64,000 bases of DNA, from NCBI GenBank assembly GCA_963555705.1, contig OY743170.1:13617096-13681095 (forward strand), written 5' to 3'. Made by a program: the position numbers and the translations under genes. Position 1 is the stretch's first letter, and each line of letters begins with the position of its first letter. The notes under the pieces were generated by a model. That model saw only the letters and a program-made list of their open reading frames with translations, was not told the DNA's origin and did no database searches. This DNA comes from Ligustrum vulgare (Eukaryota > Streptophyta > Magnoliopsida > Lamiales > Oleaceae). Shown piece after piece: positions 35,335-48,084 of this stretch.

Positions 35335-36204
35335 GGTGGCGTTCTGTTTGTATTTTATTTTGTATTTTCATTTTCGAAAATGTTTTGTGTTTCCTGTTTT
35401 TATTTTTGTTTTCAAATTTGTTGAAAACGCGTTCGGTTTGTCATATCTGAAAACTGTTTTTGAAAATGAAAAGCTGAAAAACACGTTTTGTTTTAAATTT
35501 TGCAAAATACTACTTAAACTATTTTTAATTAATTTGCTTGCAGAATACTACTGGCTTAAACTTAAATTTCCTTTCACAATACACTGAAAACATGGTTACA
35601 TGCAACACACTAATGTGAGCATTAAGAGTCTATATTAACACAACGTGGTTAGGTTCGGGATTTGAGGAAGTTCTAGTTCTATTAAAATCCAGAAAATGCA
35701 AGTTCTTTCAAAACCACCAGAGTCCATTTATCAAGGCATTTTTTGAAATATAACAACAAGAATTTTCACTTAATTTTTTTTTTTTTTTTTTTTGTAATGT
35801 TGATATTGAATTCAATAAAACTTTATTTAAGCTTAGTTCTAAGTTAGGATAATTCTCCAAAAAAAAAAAATAAATAAAAAAAAAAATCTTTATTTAGGTT
35901 TAGTTTCAAGTTAGGATAATTCTTAAAAGAAAAAAAAAACACTTTATATTAAGATTAGTTCCAGGTTAGGATAATTCTTAAAAAAAAAAAAAATAATAAA
36001 AAAAAAATAAATTCCCACAGCGCGTTTTCCGCGTTTTGAACATTTTTTTTTTAAAATACACACAAAACGCCCAAAATGTTTGCGTTTTGTGTACAATTTT
36101 TTTTTTCCAAAATGCGTTTTCGAAAATGGTTAAGAGAACGCATTTTTAGTGTTTTCGAAAATAAAAACAGAAAACGACCTCAAAACAGCAAAGAGAACAG
36201 GGCC
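35335..36204 (+). mobile_element. PIF/Harbinger-like MITE inserted in Copia gag
   Basis: Flanked by TAA at 35332-35334 and 36205-36207, the Harbinger target duplication. Ends are related inverted repeats: GGTGGCGTTCTGTTTG on the left and, complemented, GGCCCTGTTCTCTTTG on the right, followed by further matching TTTTCGAAAA-rich subterminal sequence. It carries no transposase. Removing 35335-36204 and one TAA restores the gag reading. 35771-36010 inside it is an L1-like tail in triplicate. Confidence 0.75.
35793..36012 (+). repeat. Three tandem copies of an L1-like 3' tail inside the MITE
   Basis: GATATTGAATTCAATAAAA followed by AGTTCTAAGTTAGGATAATTCT and an A-rich tract. The second and third copies (about 35888-35930 and 35942-35980) repeat the AGTT-CAAGTTAGGATAATTCTT part with A-rich spacers. 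The same 3' end ends the L1 fragment at 38742-39114 in opposite orientation. Confidence 0.7.
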
Positions 36205-37950
36205 TAAGTCTCCAAACTTTAAGAGGAGAGTTTGAATCATTACATATGAAAGAAGCCGAATCTATCTCCGATTATTTTTCAAGAGTTTTGGCCATTTCAA
36301 ATAAATTAAAAAGAAATGGTGAGAAGTTAGAATATGTAAGAATTATAGAAAAGATACTTTGATCATTGGATACAAAGTTCGAGCACATTGTTGTGACGAT
36401 CGAAGAAACTAAAGACTTGGAGGAAATGACCATCGAGCAACTCCAAGGATCGCCGCAAGCTTACGAAGAGAATCATAAGAAGAAGCATAGAATCACTGAG
36501 CAACTCTTCAAGATACAAATAAAGGAGAATGGAGAAAATAGAGGCAATGAAAGAAGTCACCATTGCGGCCGAGGCAGAGGTCGAGGACGAGGTGGCAGTC
36601 ATGGTCGTGGTCGAGGTTGGAATTTCAACAACAACAATTATGAGAGAGGAGAAAGTTCAACGAGAGGATGTGGAGGAGGACAATCAAACTCAAGGTACAA
36701 AAAAATCAAGTCCAATGTTATAATTGCCAAAAGTTTGGACATTATGCTTCAGAATGTAGGTCTACTACCAATAATAAAGTGGAAGAGAAGGTTAACTATG
36801 TGGAAGAAAAGACAGAGGAAATTGTAACGCTACTATTAGCATGCAAAGAAAATGAAGTAGGACAAGAAAATACATGCTACCTTGATAGCAGAGCAAGCAA
36901 TCATATGCGTGGAAGAAGAAACATGTTTGCTGAGCTAGACGAATCAGTAAGTGACAATGTCTCATTCGGAGATGAATCTAAAGCTCCAGTTAAAGGAAAA
37001 TGTAATATTTTTATTCGTAGTAAAGATGGAAAACATCAAATGATTTCAAGTGTCTACTATGCACCGAATATGAAAAGCAACATTATAAGCCTAGGTCAAC
37101 TATTAGAGAAATGCTATAATTTTTACTTGAAAGATTACAGTCTTTTTATAATAGATGACAGAGGAAAATTGATAACCAGAGTAAAAATGACGAAGAATAG
37201 ATTATTTCCTTTTAGTATTCAAAATGATGTTGCAAAATCTCTATAGGCTTGTGTAAACGATACATCATGGTTATGGCATCTTCGATTTGGACATCTTAAT
37301 TTTGGAGGACTTGAACTACTATCTAAGAAGAACATGGTGAAGGGATTGCCTCGTATCAGTCATCTAGATCACCTTTGTGAAGGATGCTTGCTTGGAAAAC
37401 AATTCAGGAAAAGTTTTCCAAAAGAGTCAAACTCAAGAGTCCAGAAACCGCTCGAGCTTATACACACAGATGTTTGCGGTCCAATCAAGCCAGGTTCCCT
37501 CGGTAAAAGTAATTATTTTCTTCTATTCATTGACGAATTTTCAAAAAAGACATGGGTATATTTTTTGAAGCAGAAATGAAAAGTATTTGAAGCTTTCAAG
37601 AAGTTCAAAACAGCTGTTGAGAAAGAGATTGGCGACAGATCAAGGAAATGAGATCAGATCGAGGAGGAGAATTCACTTCCAAGGTATTCCAGGAGTTTTT
37701 TGAAGAAAATAGAATTCGACGTCCTCTAACTGTTCCAAAATCCACCCCAACAAAATGGATTAGCAGAAAGAGAGAATAGAACCATCCTCAGCATGGCACG
37801 AAGTATGCTCAAGAGCAAGAAAATGCCAAAGGAATTTTGGACAGAAGTTGTTGCATGTGCAGTCTACTTGTCCAATCGATCTCCAACTAGAAGTGTGTGG
37901 GGGAAAGACACCACAAGAAGCATGGAGTGGCAGAAAGCCTGGAATATTAG

Positions 37951-38073
37951 GGAAAAGTTCTATCATTTTGCATCAAGTCAAGTAATAAATTATCCTATTC
38001 CATCAAGTTCTATAGCTTTCATATCTTCCTTTTTAATCTACTCTAACATTCCTTAAACATCTTTATTCCAACA
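37951..38073 (+). repeat. 3' LTR remnant of Copia E
   Basis: AGTTCTATCATTTTG to TTTATTCCAACA matches the last 120 bases of the 5' LTR at about 90 percent or better. The integrase joins it at a short homology (AGTTCTATC). Confidence 0.85.
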
Positions 38074-38079
38074 ATATAA

Positions 38080-38110
38080 CTAGTATTTTCATCGGCGCGA
38101 TGCACGTGAA
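38080..38110 (-). mobile_element. Helitron 3' terminus, minus strand
   Basis: On the minus strand CACGTGCATCGCGCCGATG is followed by AAAATACTAG and T. The hairpin is imperfect. It lies 7 bases from the Copia E LTR end; the Helitron body would extend rightwards from here. The 5' end is not located. Confidence 0.45.
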
Positions 38111-38741
38111 TATGTTTGTGATAGTGATTTCGATCAAAATCATATCAAATAAAAATATAGTAAAATAACATTTTAATATAAAATATTATCGTATTCAAAA
38201 CTTTTTAAAAAGATAAAGTTACAAAACTGATAAAAATTGGAAATGCAACATGTACAAAACTAATCAAAATTAAGAAATCCTTATTTTCATAGGATTTTTC
38301 TTTTTCTTCTTCAAAATAATTTATTTTTATCTTATTTTTTATATGTTAAAATATTTTGAAATAAAATATAATAAATAAAATTAACAACCATAATTGTTTT
38401 GAATTGGTCAGTTTGAAATTAAAGACCATTGTTGTTATATTTTTTTGTGTATTTAATTTTATCTTCAAATGAGTAAATGTTGTTTTATTTGTAAAATAAC
38501 ATTTTTTAGAAAATTTTGTGATATTTTAAATAATTATTAATTTTTAATTAAAATCGGTTCGACTTCGGTTTGACCAGTCCGAGCATCTGACTGTTGACCC
38601 GTTGCCCTTTTCGAGTTAAACCGATTTCAGGTTTTTTGAATACTAAGTATTAAATAACTTAAATGATATAATTTAAAATGGATGAGATGTTGAGAAAAAT
38701 TAAAAAATATAAAATGAACTTTTACATTTGATCTTTTTGAC

Positions 38742-39114
38742 TTTTTTTTTTTTTTGAGAATTAACCTAGTTTGAAACCAAGCCAAGGATAGAATTTTATT
38801 GAATTCAATATCAATATTACAAAGAGAGGGACCTTAATCCTAACCCCCAAGCACAATTACAATTTTACGAACAAGACATCAAATAAGAAACATCAGCCTC
38901 ATCATCACACACAGTTATCAGACAATTACACACAAAGAAGGCTGTGCTATCTCACAAAAAATAGAACCTAAAAAGAATCCATCATAAAGCTTATAGTGTT
39001 CCAAGCTTTAGCAAGTCCTCAGATAGGCAGCAGTAGACATCTTTCTCAAAGCAAACCTGCTCATCTTCTCTAATCAACATCATAACAGCATTTCTCAAAT
39101 TTTTTAAAGGCTCC
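38742..39114 (-). mobile_element. 5'-truncated L1-type LINE with 11-bp target duplication
   Basis: ATCTTTTTGAC occurs at 38731-38741 and 39115-39125. The element starts on the plus strand with a T-run (poly-A tail on the minus strand) and contains the 3' UTR phrase GATATTGAATTCAATAAAAT. The 3' end, tail and long target duplication are the marks of target-primed reverse transcription. Only 373 bases remain, non-coding. Confidence 0.9.
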
Positions 39115-39267
39115 ATCTTTTTGACGTTTTTCCGGATAAAGTGTTTATAGTTTGCTCTCACTTGTTATCTTGTATTAAACTTCTCGTTGAGATCTTCAAT
39201 TTAACACATATATTACATATTTCTTGACTTCAAAATTATACAATAATTATCAAAAAAATAATAATTA

Positions 39268-42200
39268 TCCCTATCTAATAAAAGAGTATACATTTGAGGC
39301 ACTATTCATAAGCCATTTAGCCTCCTTTGAGCCAAACTTGTGTCTGAAGTCGGTGTTGAAGCTGGTTAGTCGGTTTCATTTATTTGGCTTTTTAAGCGGG
39401 GTTGTTGGACCCGATAAGTAACCCAGCCCATGCGAAGGTTGTAGAATGTATTTTTCTTTCACTTTCATTTCCTTCCATTCACACTTCTTCTAACCCTAGC
39501 TTTGTTCACCGTTTTTCCCCTTTCTACATCCACTGCTCTTCGTTTTCCATTCATCGTCATTGTCGTGCTATCGCAGTTGGTCACCGTCGATCTGCGAGCT
39601 TCTTTTGTGGTCGTCGTCTTCCCCCGGCTATTTCTATCAATCTCCGTGTCCCATTCGTCGTCTCCATACTGCCGAGGTTGGTTACCTTCTATCTTGGTTA
39701 CCTTCTATCTGCGTTTTTCCTTTGTGGGCGTCATCCCCTCCGGCGTTTCCACAACATTTTTTGGGTGAGGCATTGTAGTCGAGGATTTATATATACTACG
39801 TTATTTATTTTCCTCTGTGTTTTTACATTATTTTTCGTTTTCCTTTGTAGTTGTCTTCATTGTCGTTCTCAGCTTCGCCTGTTGAAGCTGCAATGGAAAC
39901 TGTAAGTTGAGTTTGGTGCACACCATTGAATTTGGACTAGACAAGACATTTATAATATATAAAAATTTGATTTTTTTTCTTTTCTTAATAGTGTTGTATA
40001 TTGTCGAATCCACCTTACTGAAAATACAATTACTATAATATGACAACAGAGGTGTATTAGGTATCAACATTGTTCAAATGCTTGAGCTCTTAATCATGTG
40101 TACTTTCTGAAGGTTAACCTTGCTTTGGAAATGAATCTATAGAAGTCTACTGGTAAGAATAATTTATTGATATTGATTAATCTTGTTACCAATAGACTTT
40201 TTCAGTTTATTGAGCATGCCCATGAGGATTCCAGGAGAAAGTAAAATTTTTTGTTGGAAAAATGTAGGTTGTAGATTTTGAGAAGGTTCATGGCTATGTC
40301 CACTTGCTTAAGGGTAGCAGCTTCAGGTATCATTTTTTGTGTGTGTATATTTAGTGGAAGAATAAGCTATTTCTTTGGTAATCTTTACTTGATATTTTTC
40401 ACTATCTGTCATATTGAAATGTAATTGATAATACTTACGATACTTGATAACAAATAATTAGCAGAATCATGTGATAATCTTGGTAGTAACACTAGAAACT
40501 ATGATATTGTTGCTCCACACATTTTGCATCAATTGTTCTCTATGAGAATTGTTGTAGAGTAGTTTCATGTGTTTATATAGTGTAATCTTAGAGGGTGCGA
40601 ACAAAATGAGTGGTAGTAATCGGATAAAATAACACAGTTAACTTGGAGACCAATCAGTAGTTTGTACATTTTTTAAAAGAAAAATGTAGGCTAATTATTT
40701 GTTATTAGCTCTTAAAAACATTACTATCTAAAGATTTATATTTTTTTTTCTATGACTTTTTGCTAATCCTTGTAAACTGAATATAAAAAAGATTTGTTTG
40801 CTAATGTTGTTATTCTGTCTCTTCCCCCACCCCCACCCCCACCCCCTTTTTTTCTCTCTCTCTCTGATTTGCTTCAAATTTCACGTTCTTGATGGTTGAT
40901 GGGTATTGACAAGAAAAAATGGAAAGAGAGGAAAAATAAATTTTAAGTTCTTGGGGGGTCATAACTGGTCGTGGTTTTGTCTGTGCAAGTATTGTTTGAG
41001 AATTTTGATTGTAAAATATGAAATTTTGATTTCTTTCCAAAATTTCCAGTTTGCTTTTTATTAATATAAAAATAAAATCCGTCACTGCTTTTGGTTGGAA
41101 TGGTGTTCACATCAAGCTTCTTCCCAATTTATTTATATTTCATTTCAAGAAGTGAATTAAGATAAAAATGAAGGTTTTATGAATTTTAAAAAAAATGCTT
41201 AGACGAGATGGAGGAATTAATGTGATTGGGAGAAACTTTTAGGTAGTGATTACGAAATCACAATAATCTTCATATAATCTTAAAATGAAGGTGTGTGTAA
41301 TAGCGCATTTATTGATATTGATTTATATTATTAATATGCAATCCTCTTGATTATTCGCCATTTGTCTTGCACGTTTTCTTCTATAATGTATGTGTTTTTC
41401 CTGTGGAACTTTTGAGATTGGACGAGAATCATTTTTCATGGTATTTGTTAAGGCTTAAGGTATGAGTTAGACTGTATTTAAATGAGAATCATATTCAGCT
41501 CAATATTAGTATCATTGGAGGAGGATATATATTTCTGTCCTATGTTAGTCATCCAAACACCTATAGAGTGTTTCAAAAAAAAAAAAAAAAAAAAAAAAAT
41601 CCTATAGAGTATACAATAGGATAATCAAATGGAAATGATAGTCCTAATTCCTAAAAATCTTCAAAACTTGCTTGTAAACTACCATTTAGCCTCCATTTGG
41701 TACCGTGAAAAAAATGAAAGTTCGTGTGATTTTTTTTCACTTGGTGGACCCCACCGGAATATAAATATTCTAGCTTACAAAAAAATATAATAATAAAATA
41801 AACAACTTAGCGGCCTTTTGACAACGATTGACTACCCATTAAATTCCATATCTACCATTACTTTTTGAAAATATTTCTATATAAAACATGTACATGAGCC
41901 AAAAGAAAAGAAGGGTTGAATTGTCATTTGAAAAAAATTGCTGCAGCAAGTTTCTGACGTAGTGGCAGAAGTCTTCAAACTGTTTAAATTTTTTATTGCT
42001 CTCCATGGCATGGGTCCCACTTTTTGCTCTAATTTTTTCCGAATGTTGACTTTTTTCAAGATACAAAACAGGCTCTTAGAGACAGAAAATGTCTATTTTC
42101 AACAACTAAATTTGTGTATCATAGTTTTTTAGGCAACCAAACCCTAGGTATGATGTCTAGGGCATCTAGGAGCTCAATTTCTAAGTTTGTAATGCAATAG

Positions 42201-43582
42201 CATTGGCTTTGTTGCCACCCATTTAAATGTTGTCAACCACTTCAAAATATGTTTAATGCTGTCAACCATGAGAACTAAGTCCTGAAAATGGTATAATTAA
42301 GTACAAAAAGAATATAGAGTTCATTTCTTCTTGATTGTATGTAATACTTGCCTACATATGGAGTGCATTTGTTATCTAACTTCCTTGAGTATATTGACAT
42401 GGCCAATACCCTCAAATGATAAAAAAAATCATCTCGGTCATTTCTCTCTTTTTTTGCTACTTCTTTTTCTTTATGAGTGATCTGAAGGGGTTGCTTAAAT
42501 GGCCCAAGCTAATGGCTTCTCAATATGAATTGTATGCGTGTTATTTGTTGAATTTTATTTTATATTGGAAGGCTTCCATAAACAATAGGTTCATTTAGTT
42601 TGAAATTGATTAATTAACCCCATATATGTTTTGTGCTCTATTTACTTGACAAACTCAATAGAAGGGTTGTTGACGGATTAACTCTATCTTGTGGCTCCTT
42701 GAAATATGTAGATGGTTCCTGCTTCTATACAAGAGCAATGAACTAAAAGACACATTATTTGAGGTAAAGTGAACAATAGTATTTTTCTGCTCTCCCAACT
42801 TCCATTTTAATGTAGGAACAACGAATTATATCATTCTATTTAATGGTTCTTTATTCATCAAATATAAGGGGCTTTGCGATGTTTTGCGATACTTTCCAAT
42901 TAAATTAAGGACATTTTATTTTGTGGGAAAAATGTTGTGGCACATATGTAATAATCTCATGTAAAAGTTTATGATTTGCAAGTATAGGATCCAACGCTTC
43001 TCTAAAAGCACGATCCTTTCATACTTTGTGATGTTTACCGCTGGAAAAATATGTTGGCATCGAAGTTTGGAAGGTAAGAACCATCTATTATTTGTGCTTT
43101 TAACATACTATAGTATAATACGTGTTTTAATTTGTAGACAACTTAGAATTTCAATTTTGTATTCATTTCTTTTCTATATATTATGTGTTTGTACGTAACA
43201 CATTGATTTTATTCTTTTTAAAAGTTAAGACCATTGATGTACAAGACAACGTTACATTTAGTGTTAAAGTAAGTGCAATTGAAACCGCAAACAACACGCT
43301 TCATGAGCACATCTCAAGTACATTTTTTATATTTATTTCTAAAAAATGTAGCATTTTAAACTTATTACAGTTTTTCATTATTCATGCTCTATATGCTCTT
43401 TCTTATTTAATTTTCTACACTTTTTTATTTATTTTTGTTAAGTCCAACTACCTTTTTTTTCATTTTCTTTCTTTTTATTTAATATACTCGAACAATTATA
43501 CAACATTCATACATAATTCTGTTACACGCTATTACTTACATAGTTAAAATACGACACGTGCATCGCACATGCGTCTAACTAG
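39268..43582 (+). mobile_element. Non-autonomous Helitron, 4.3 kb, with precise A/T insertion
   Basis: It begins TCCCTATCTAATAAAAGAG after A and ends CATCGCACATGCGTCTAACTAG before T. The flanking tandem repeat gives the empty site: joining 39267 to 43583 produces AATAATTATATAAAAAAATAG, as in the neighbouring uninterrupted unit (AATAATTAATACAAAAAATAG). No Rep/helicase frame is visible. Exon-like pieces bounded by AG and GT (for example 40268-40327, VVDFEKVHGYVHLLKGSSF) suggest captured gene fragments of unknown origin. 39430-39900 is CT-rich like a 5' UTR. Confidence 0.85.
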
Positions 43583-44537
43583 TTATAAAAAAATAGTTTA
43601 TAGATGGTATTATAGATCTTAAATGATATAATTTAAAATGAATGAGATATCGAGGAAAAGTAAAAAATATAAAGTAAAAATTATTACGTTAGATCTTCGA
43701 GACGATTTTAGGGATAATATATCTTCAATTTGCTATCATTTATTATTTTGTATTAAATTTCTCGTTGAGATCTTCGATTTGACACTCATATTACATATTT
43801 TCTTGACTTCAAAATAATGCAATAATTATCTAAAGAATAATAATTAATACAAAAAATAGTTTATAGATAGTATTATAGAACTTAAATGATATATAATTTA
43901 GGATCTGTTCTGCTGTTATTACAATCAGTTTAAATTGATTATTTGATTTTTTTAGGTAAAATGTGTGGTTAAAAATTGAAGAGAAAAAATGCTCGTAGTT
44001 AAAAAGTGGTTTGAGAAATTGTGCATTTTAAATTTTCGTTTAAATGACTTTTTTGAACAGAGGCTTAAAATGAATGAGGTATTAAAAGAAAGAAAAAAGA
44101 AAAAAAACTTTTACATTTAATCATTGAGATGATTTTATGGACAATATGTTTACAGTTTGCTCTCACAATCTCACTTGGTAGTTTGCATTAAATTTGTTTA
44201 TTTATGATTTTAAGGTAAAAAGTGGTTGGAGAAAGAAAATGTATGCAGTTAAAAAGTAGTTTTGAAAATTGAGTAATTTATAAACCACTTTATATTGTTT
44301 ACAAAATAGCTAGTAATAACTATTACAAAACTGAAAAATAGTTTATACATTATAAGATAAATTAAAATATTGATATCATTAATAACACAACACGGATTCT
44401 GATCCCATTAATGACACATGTACCATAATAATTGCTAAAATATTTATTACATTATTTTTTTGTTGATAGATTTTCAGATTTAGAAAGTCATTTTAGGCGG
44501 GAAATTATATGCGTAATTTTTTACATGGACTCTATTA

Positions 44538-44789
44538 CTTCCCCGTCTCAATTATATAGACTAGTTTGACTTTTCACACAAATTAAGAAAATATATTTAA
44601 TTTAATGTCATTGAAAAAGAAAATTTCTAACTTACCCTTATTTAATATCAAAACTATTATTATTGAAAGTAATAAATAGGACTATATTAGTAAATAAACA
44701 AAATAAATAATTTCTAATAAAAAAACAAGTCTATATAATTGGAACAAAAGAAAAAGGAAAAACAGTTTATATAATTGGGACGGAGAGAG
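44538..44789. mobile_element. Stowaway MITE
   Basis: 252 bp, flanked by TA on both sides. The left end CTTCCCCGTCTCAATTATAT matches the complement of the right end ATATAATTGGGACGGAGAGAG and the Stowaway consensus (CTCCCTCCGTCCC). The right terminal repeat is partly duplicated internally (44728-44745). It relates to Tc1/Mariner transposases, which are absent here. Confidence 0.9.
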
Positions 44790-44791
44790 TA

Positions 44792-44840
<49 letters not shown>

Positions 44841-44850
44841 GACAGACAGA
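44792..44850. repeat. AT and AGAC microsatellite
   Basis: (AT)n at 44793-44835 followed by (AGAC)3 to 44848. Confidence 0.9.
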
Positions 44851-44939
44851 TATAGATACTGCGTGTGTTTTTTCTATCGGTAAATTGCGCTATGCCGCCG
44901 CTTCTTCCCACTTGTGCGCTGCTTCCATGGTGTCTTCTT

Positions 44940-44959
44940 CCCCCCCCCCCCCCCCCCCC
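44940..44959. repeat. Run of 20 cytosines
   Basis: An uninterrupted C20 tract, very unusual in this AT-rich DNA and a likely assembly or sequencing trouble spot. Confidence 0.9.
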
Positions 44960-46124
44960 GCACCTTTCAATTTCTGATACGGAAATTCGTTGTAACCAAC
45001 CAAACTGGCTGATTCCCAGCAATTATGCCGACCTGGTTCCCTAAGACCACCGTATTCTTGCCATCAAAGTGTTCTCAACATTCTGTTTAGAATACAACAT
45101 TGAGTTCAGCTATTAGGTCGACTAGGTGGCTGGTTCTCACATTATTGACCCAAAAGATTTCAAAGAGAAATCCGAAATTTTGGCTGAGATTGACGGCGGA
45201 AGTGACGGTGATAGGCAGTACTCTACGAAATTGGCGGTGCATGGAAGCTGTGCAGACGGAAGTAGGGGTAGAGTGCAAAAAACTGGTAGGAAAGAGTGAA
45301 GATAGCATACTGACCGGTGGCAGTCGAGTAGTTGTGGATTATACCTGAAAATGTGAATATAGTGTATGAAAAGTGTTTGATTTTATGTTTGAGACAAAGT
45401 ATCATAAATTTTTTTGTAAAGTATCGTGATGTGCTAATAAAATTTCGTCATAAGTATCATAAAAGTTTTATAAAGTTTCATGTTATGATGCCAAAAATTT
45501 TAAAGTTTCACAAGTATTACAACATGATACTTGTGTGAAAACAGTATTTTTTAATAAAAAAAAAGAAGTATTTTTCAATTATTTTTTAAAAATGAAGTAA
45601 GTTTTAATTATTATGTTAAAAGTTGGATATTTTTGCAAACGATCCTTTATATATTTGCTACATAAAAATAAGACAGGACCTAAATTTTCTGATACAACTG
45701 CTATTGTCTACTGCTTCAAGTGTATTATAGTTAATTCATTATTATAATTAGTATACTTAAACTTTAGCACCAGTTCACACTGTATTATTTTATTCTTCTT
45801 TATTTTTCATAAATAAATAAAAAAGCACAAATAATTTTTGTCACTGATGTTGAAAATGAATAAAATAGGAAGGATTTTAAGAAATGGTGAAAGTACATTT
45901 TTTTTTTTTTTTTAGTTGTCTGCCCCCGTTTTATAATGTTAAATTTGTATAATAATGCTACTAAAGTAGTGATGGTCAAAAAGAGTAGTTATGTTAGGTC
46001 AACCTTAAACCAAATTATGGCATCAAGTGATATTTTGTCAAAGTCATTGTAAAATAAAGCATAACAACTAGATTATGAAATACTAACAACCAGTTCTCAT
46101 TGTATTATTTTTTTAATAATTCTA

Positions 46125-46293
46125 CAGGGACCTTTATTTTGAACATTTTAAAATAACATTGTGATGTATCAATTTCTTATTGGGTGATAAAGATGTGCAT
46201 TAAATAATGAAGTTATCAATAAATGAATCATCATCCAATGAAAAAGTAAAACATCATAATATCACTTTAAAATGTTCAAAATAAACGTTCATC
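46125..46293. mobile_element. 169-bp MITE-like fold-back
   Basis: TTTATTTTGAACATTTTAAA near the left end is complemented by TTTAAAATGTTCAAAATAAA near the right end. The pairing continues for about 45 bases, and TA lies on both sides. Family not recognised. Confidence 0.75.
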
Positions 46294-46952
46294 TAAAATT
46301 ACTCTTATTTTTTTTCTTATTTTTTTTAACAAATAAAAAAGTACAAATAATTTTCGAAATTTGACATTGATGTTGAAGATGAATAAAGTGGAAGGATTTT
46401 AAGAACAATCAAGCTATGAGTACCGCGAAGTGTACCGCACTGTACCGCACTTTACCCAGAGGGGGTGGGTTCAACTTTGCAGTAACTTTTACATTTTTCT
46501 TTTAAGAAAATGGTGAAAATACACTTGTTCTAATTGTCTACCCCCATTTTATAATGTTAACCTTCGTCCATGAAAATGCTACAAAAGTAGTAATGATCAC
46601 AAGGAGTAGTTATGTTAGGTCAACCTTAGACTAAATTATGGCATCAAGGGATTGGAATAAGTTTAGGTTTCATTTGGCAAACATCTTTTTTTCCTACACA
46701 ATTTTTCAAATCACTTTTTAATCATACACATTTTTCTTCATTTTTCAACCACACATTTTACCTAGAAATTATAAAAAAAATATTTTTAAACAAAAAACTT
46801 TTAGCAAACAGAGGCTTAGCCTCCATTAAGTAAATTGTTTATAAATAAATTTATAAACAATACATTTCTTCAAATCACTTTCCAATAACGCATATTTCTC
46901 TAAATTATTTTTCAACAACTCATTTTACCTCTAAAATATCATATTCTTTATT

Positions 46953-47100
<148 letters not shown>

Positions 47101-48084
47101 GTAAGTAATTTTGTTTAAAGTATTTTGTCAGTATCATATAACTCCATTCAAAGTCATGGTCAAATAAAGCATAAACAACTACATTACAAAATATTAATCG
47201 CCACATGCATGAAAAGGACGATTCTTAGGATATGCAAAAAAAATTTAGGTATTATCGTAAATTATAACAATAAAGCTATTTGTATCCCTTACTTGACCCC
47301 ATTCACATGGAATTTGAGGCTCAATCTCGGGGTTAAGCATGAGGTGCAACCATGCAAGTAGGATGACCCAAATTATAAAGAGTACTAATTTCATCAACTT
47401 TATATCAAGAGTTACGATTCATGTTGTCCTCCTTCTAACCATATATTTACGAGGCTTAATGCTTAGAAAGTCATATGTAGAGATTCTTGTACTCTTATTG
47501 CATCAGCAACATGGGCATGGAGGATATCTATCAAGCCTAGTGTTGGAATCTATTTGTTGTTTTATTTTTTATTTTTAAAGATGAAATAATTAATAAAAAT
47601 AGTATTTCTTTTTCTCTTGGGATTCTGCATTTCCAGACTCCCAACTCCAGAGTCTCCATTTATTTTAGAGAAATGCTACTCGTACAGGCTTCTTGCACAG
47701 GGACTATTACAGGGTGATGTGGACAGATGATGTGGAATAAAAAATGAGAAACTTCCAATTTAACATCTGAAGAGAGAATTGCATATAACATTTGAAGAAA
47801 GAGAAAGTTGCTGAAAAGTGAACCCATTTGTTTCTTCTTCTATTTTAGAAATTCCCCAAAAAAGTGAACATTTGGCTTCTTCTTATTCTTCTAAATAATC
47901 TTCACGTGCATCCCGTCGTGTGCATCTTTATGTTGGGTGTTCTTCCATCACGCGACCCAGCTCTGACTTTTTGAGTAACAAGCAATTTTCTCTTCCCACA
48001 TTGTGCCTGCTCCACAGTTTATTTGAAATGATTTTTTGAAATATCAATCTTCTCAGACTTTTGACGGTGATCGGCAACAATACC

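Larger units (their letters stand above)
34998..37966 (+). pseudogene. Copia E gag, protease and partial integrase, multiply broken
   Basis: Starts MANGGMASFQVPSLKGSNYD, the UBN2-type gag opening, with WSIKMKALLG next. The MITE interrupts it after GEEKLKKV; gag resumes at 36208 with [16 protein letters not shown] at 36359-36361, an RG-rich segment, a frameshift near 36700 and the zinc knuckle CYNCQKFGHYASEC follow. The protease motif is CYLDSRASNHM; family members normally have DSGASNHM, so the active-site glycine is replaced by arginine. A TAG at 37244, the GAG-pre-integrase (WLWHLRFGHLNF, CEGCLLGKQ) and integrase pieces ([17 protein letters not shown]) then appear with several more stops and shifts. 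Coding ends near 37945. Confidence 0.85.
34528..38073 (+). mobile_element. Truncated Ty1/Copia retrotransposon E
   Basis: 5' LTR, primer-binding site, gag, protease and half an integrase on the plus strand, then a direct jump into the last 120 bases of the 3' LTR. All of the reverse transcriptase and RNase H is missing. Flanks GTATA and ATATA could be a decayed 5-bp target duplication. Gag is interrupted by a MITE (35335-36204). Confidence 0.85.
38640..44190. repeat. Interrupted tandem repeat, unit about 270 bp
   Basis: The unit reads ACTTAAATGATATAATTTAAAATG ... CTCGTTGAGATCTTC ... ATTACATATTTTCTTGACTTC ... AATAATAATTA. One unit is split as 38640-38741 and 39126-39267, a second is 43583-43855, and partial units follow at 43856-43911 and about 44060-44190. 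The first is interrupted by an L1 and the array by the Helitron. Confidence 0.75.

Noticed and set aside
39402..39905. 167-codon ORF
   Set aside because: CT-rich sequence inside the Helitron; the translation is Phe/Ser/Leu-rich without domain and other frames are equally open.
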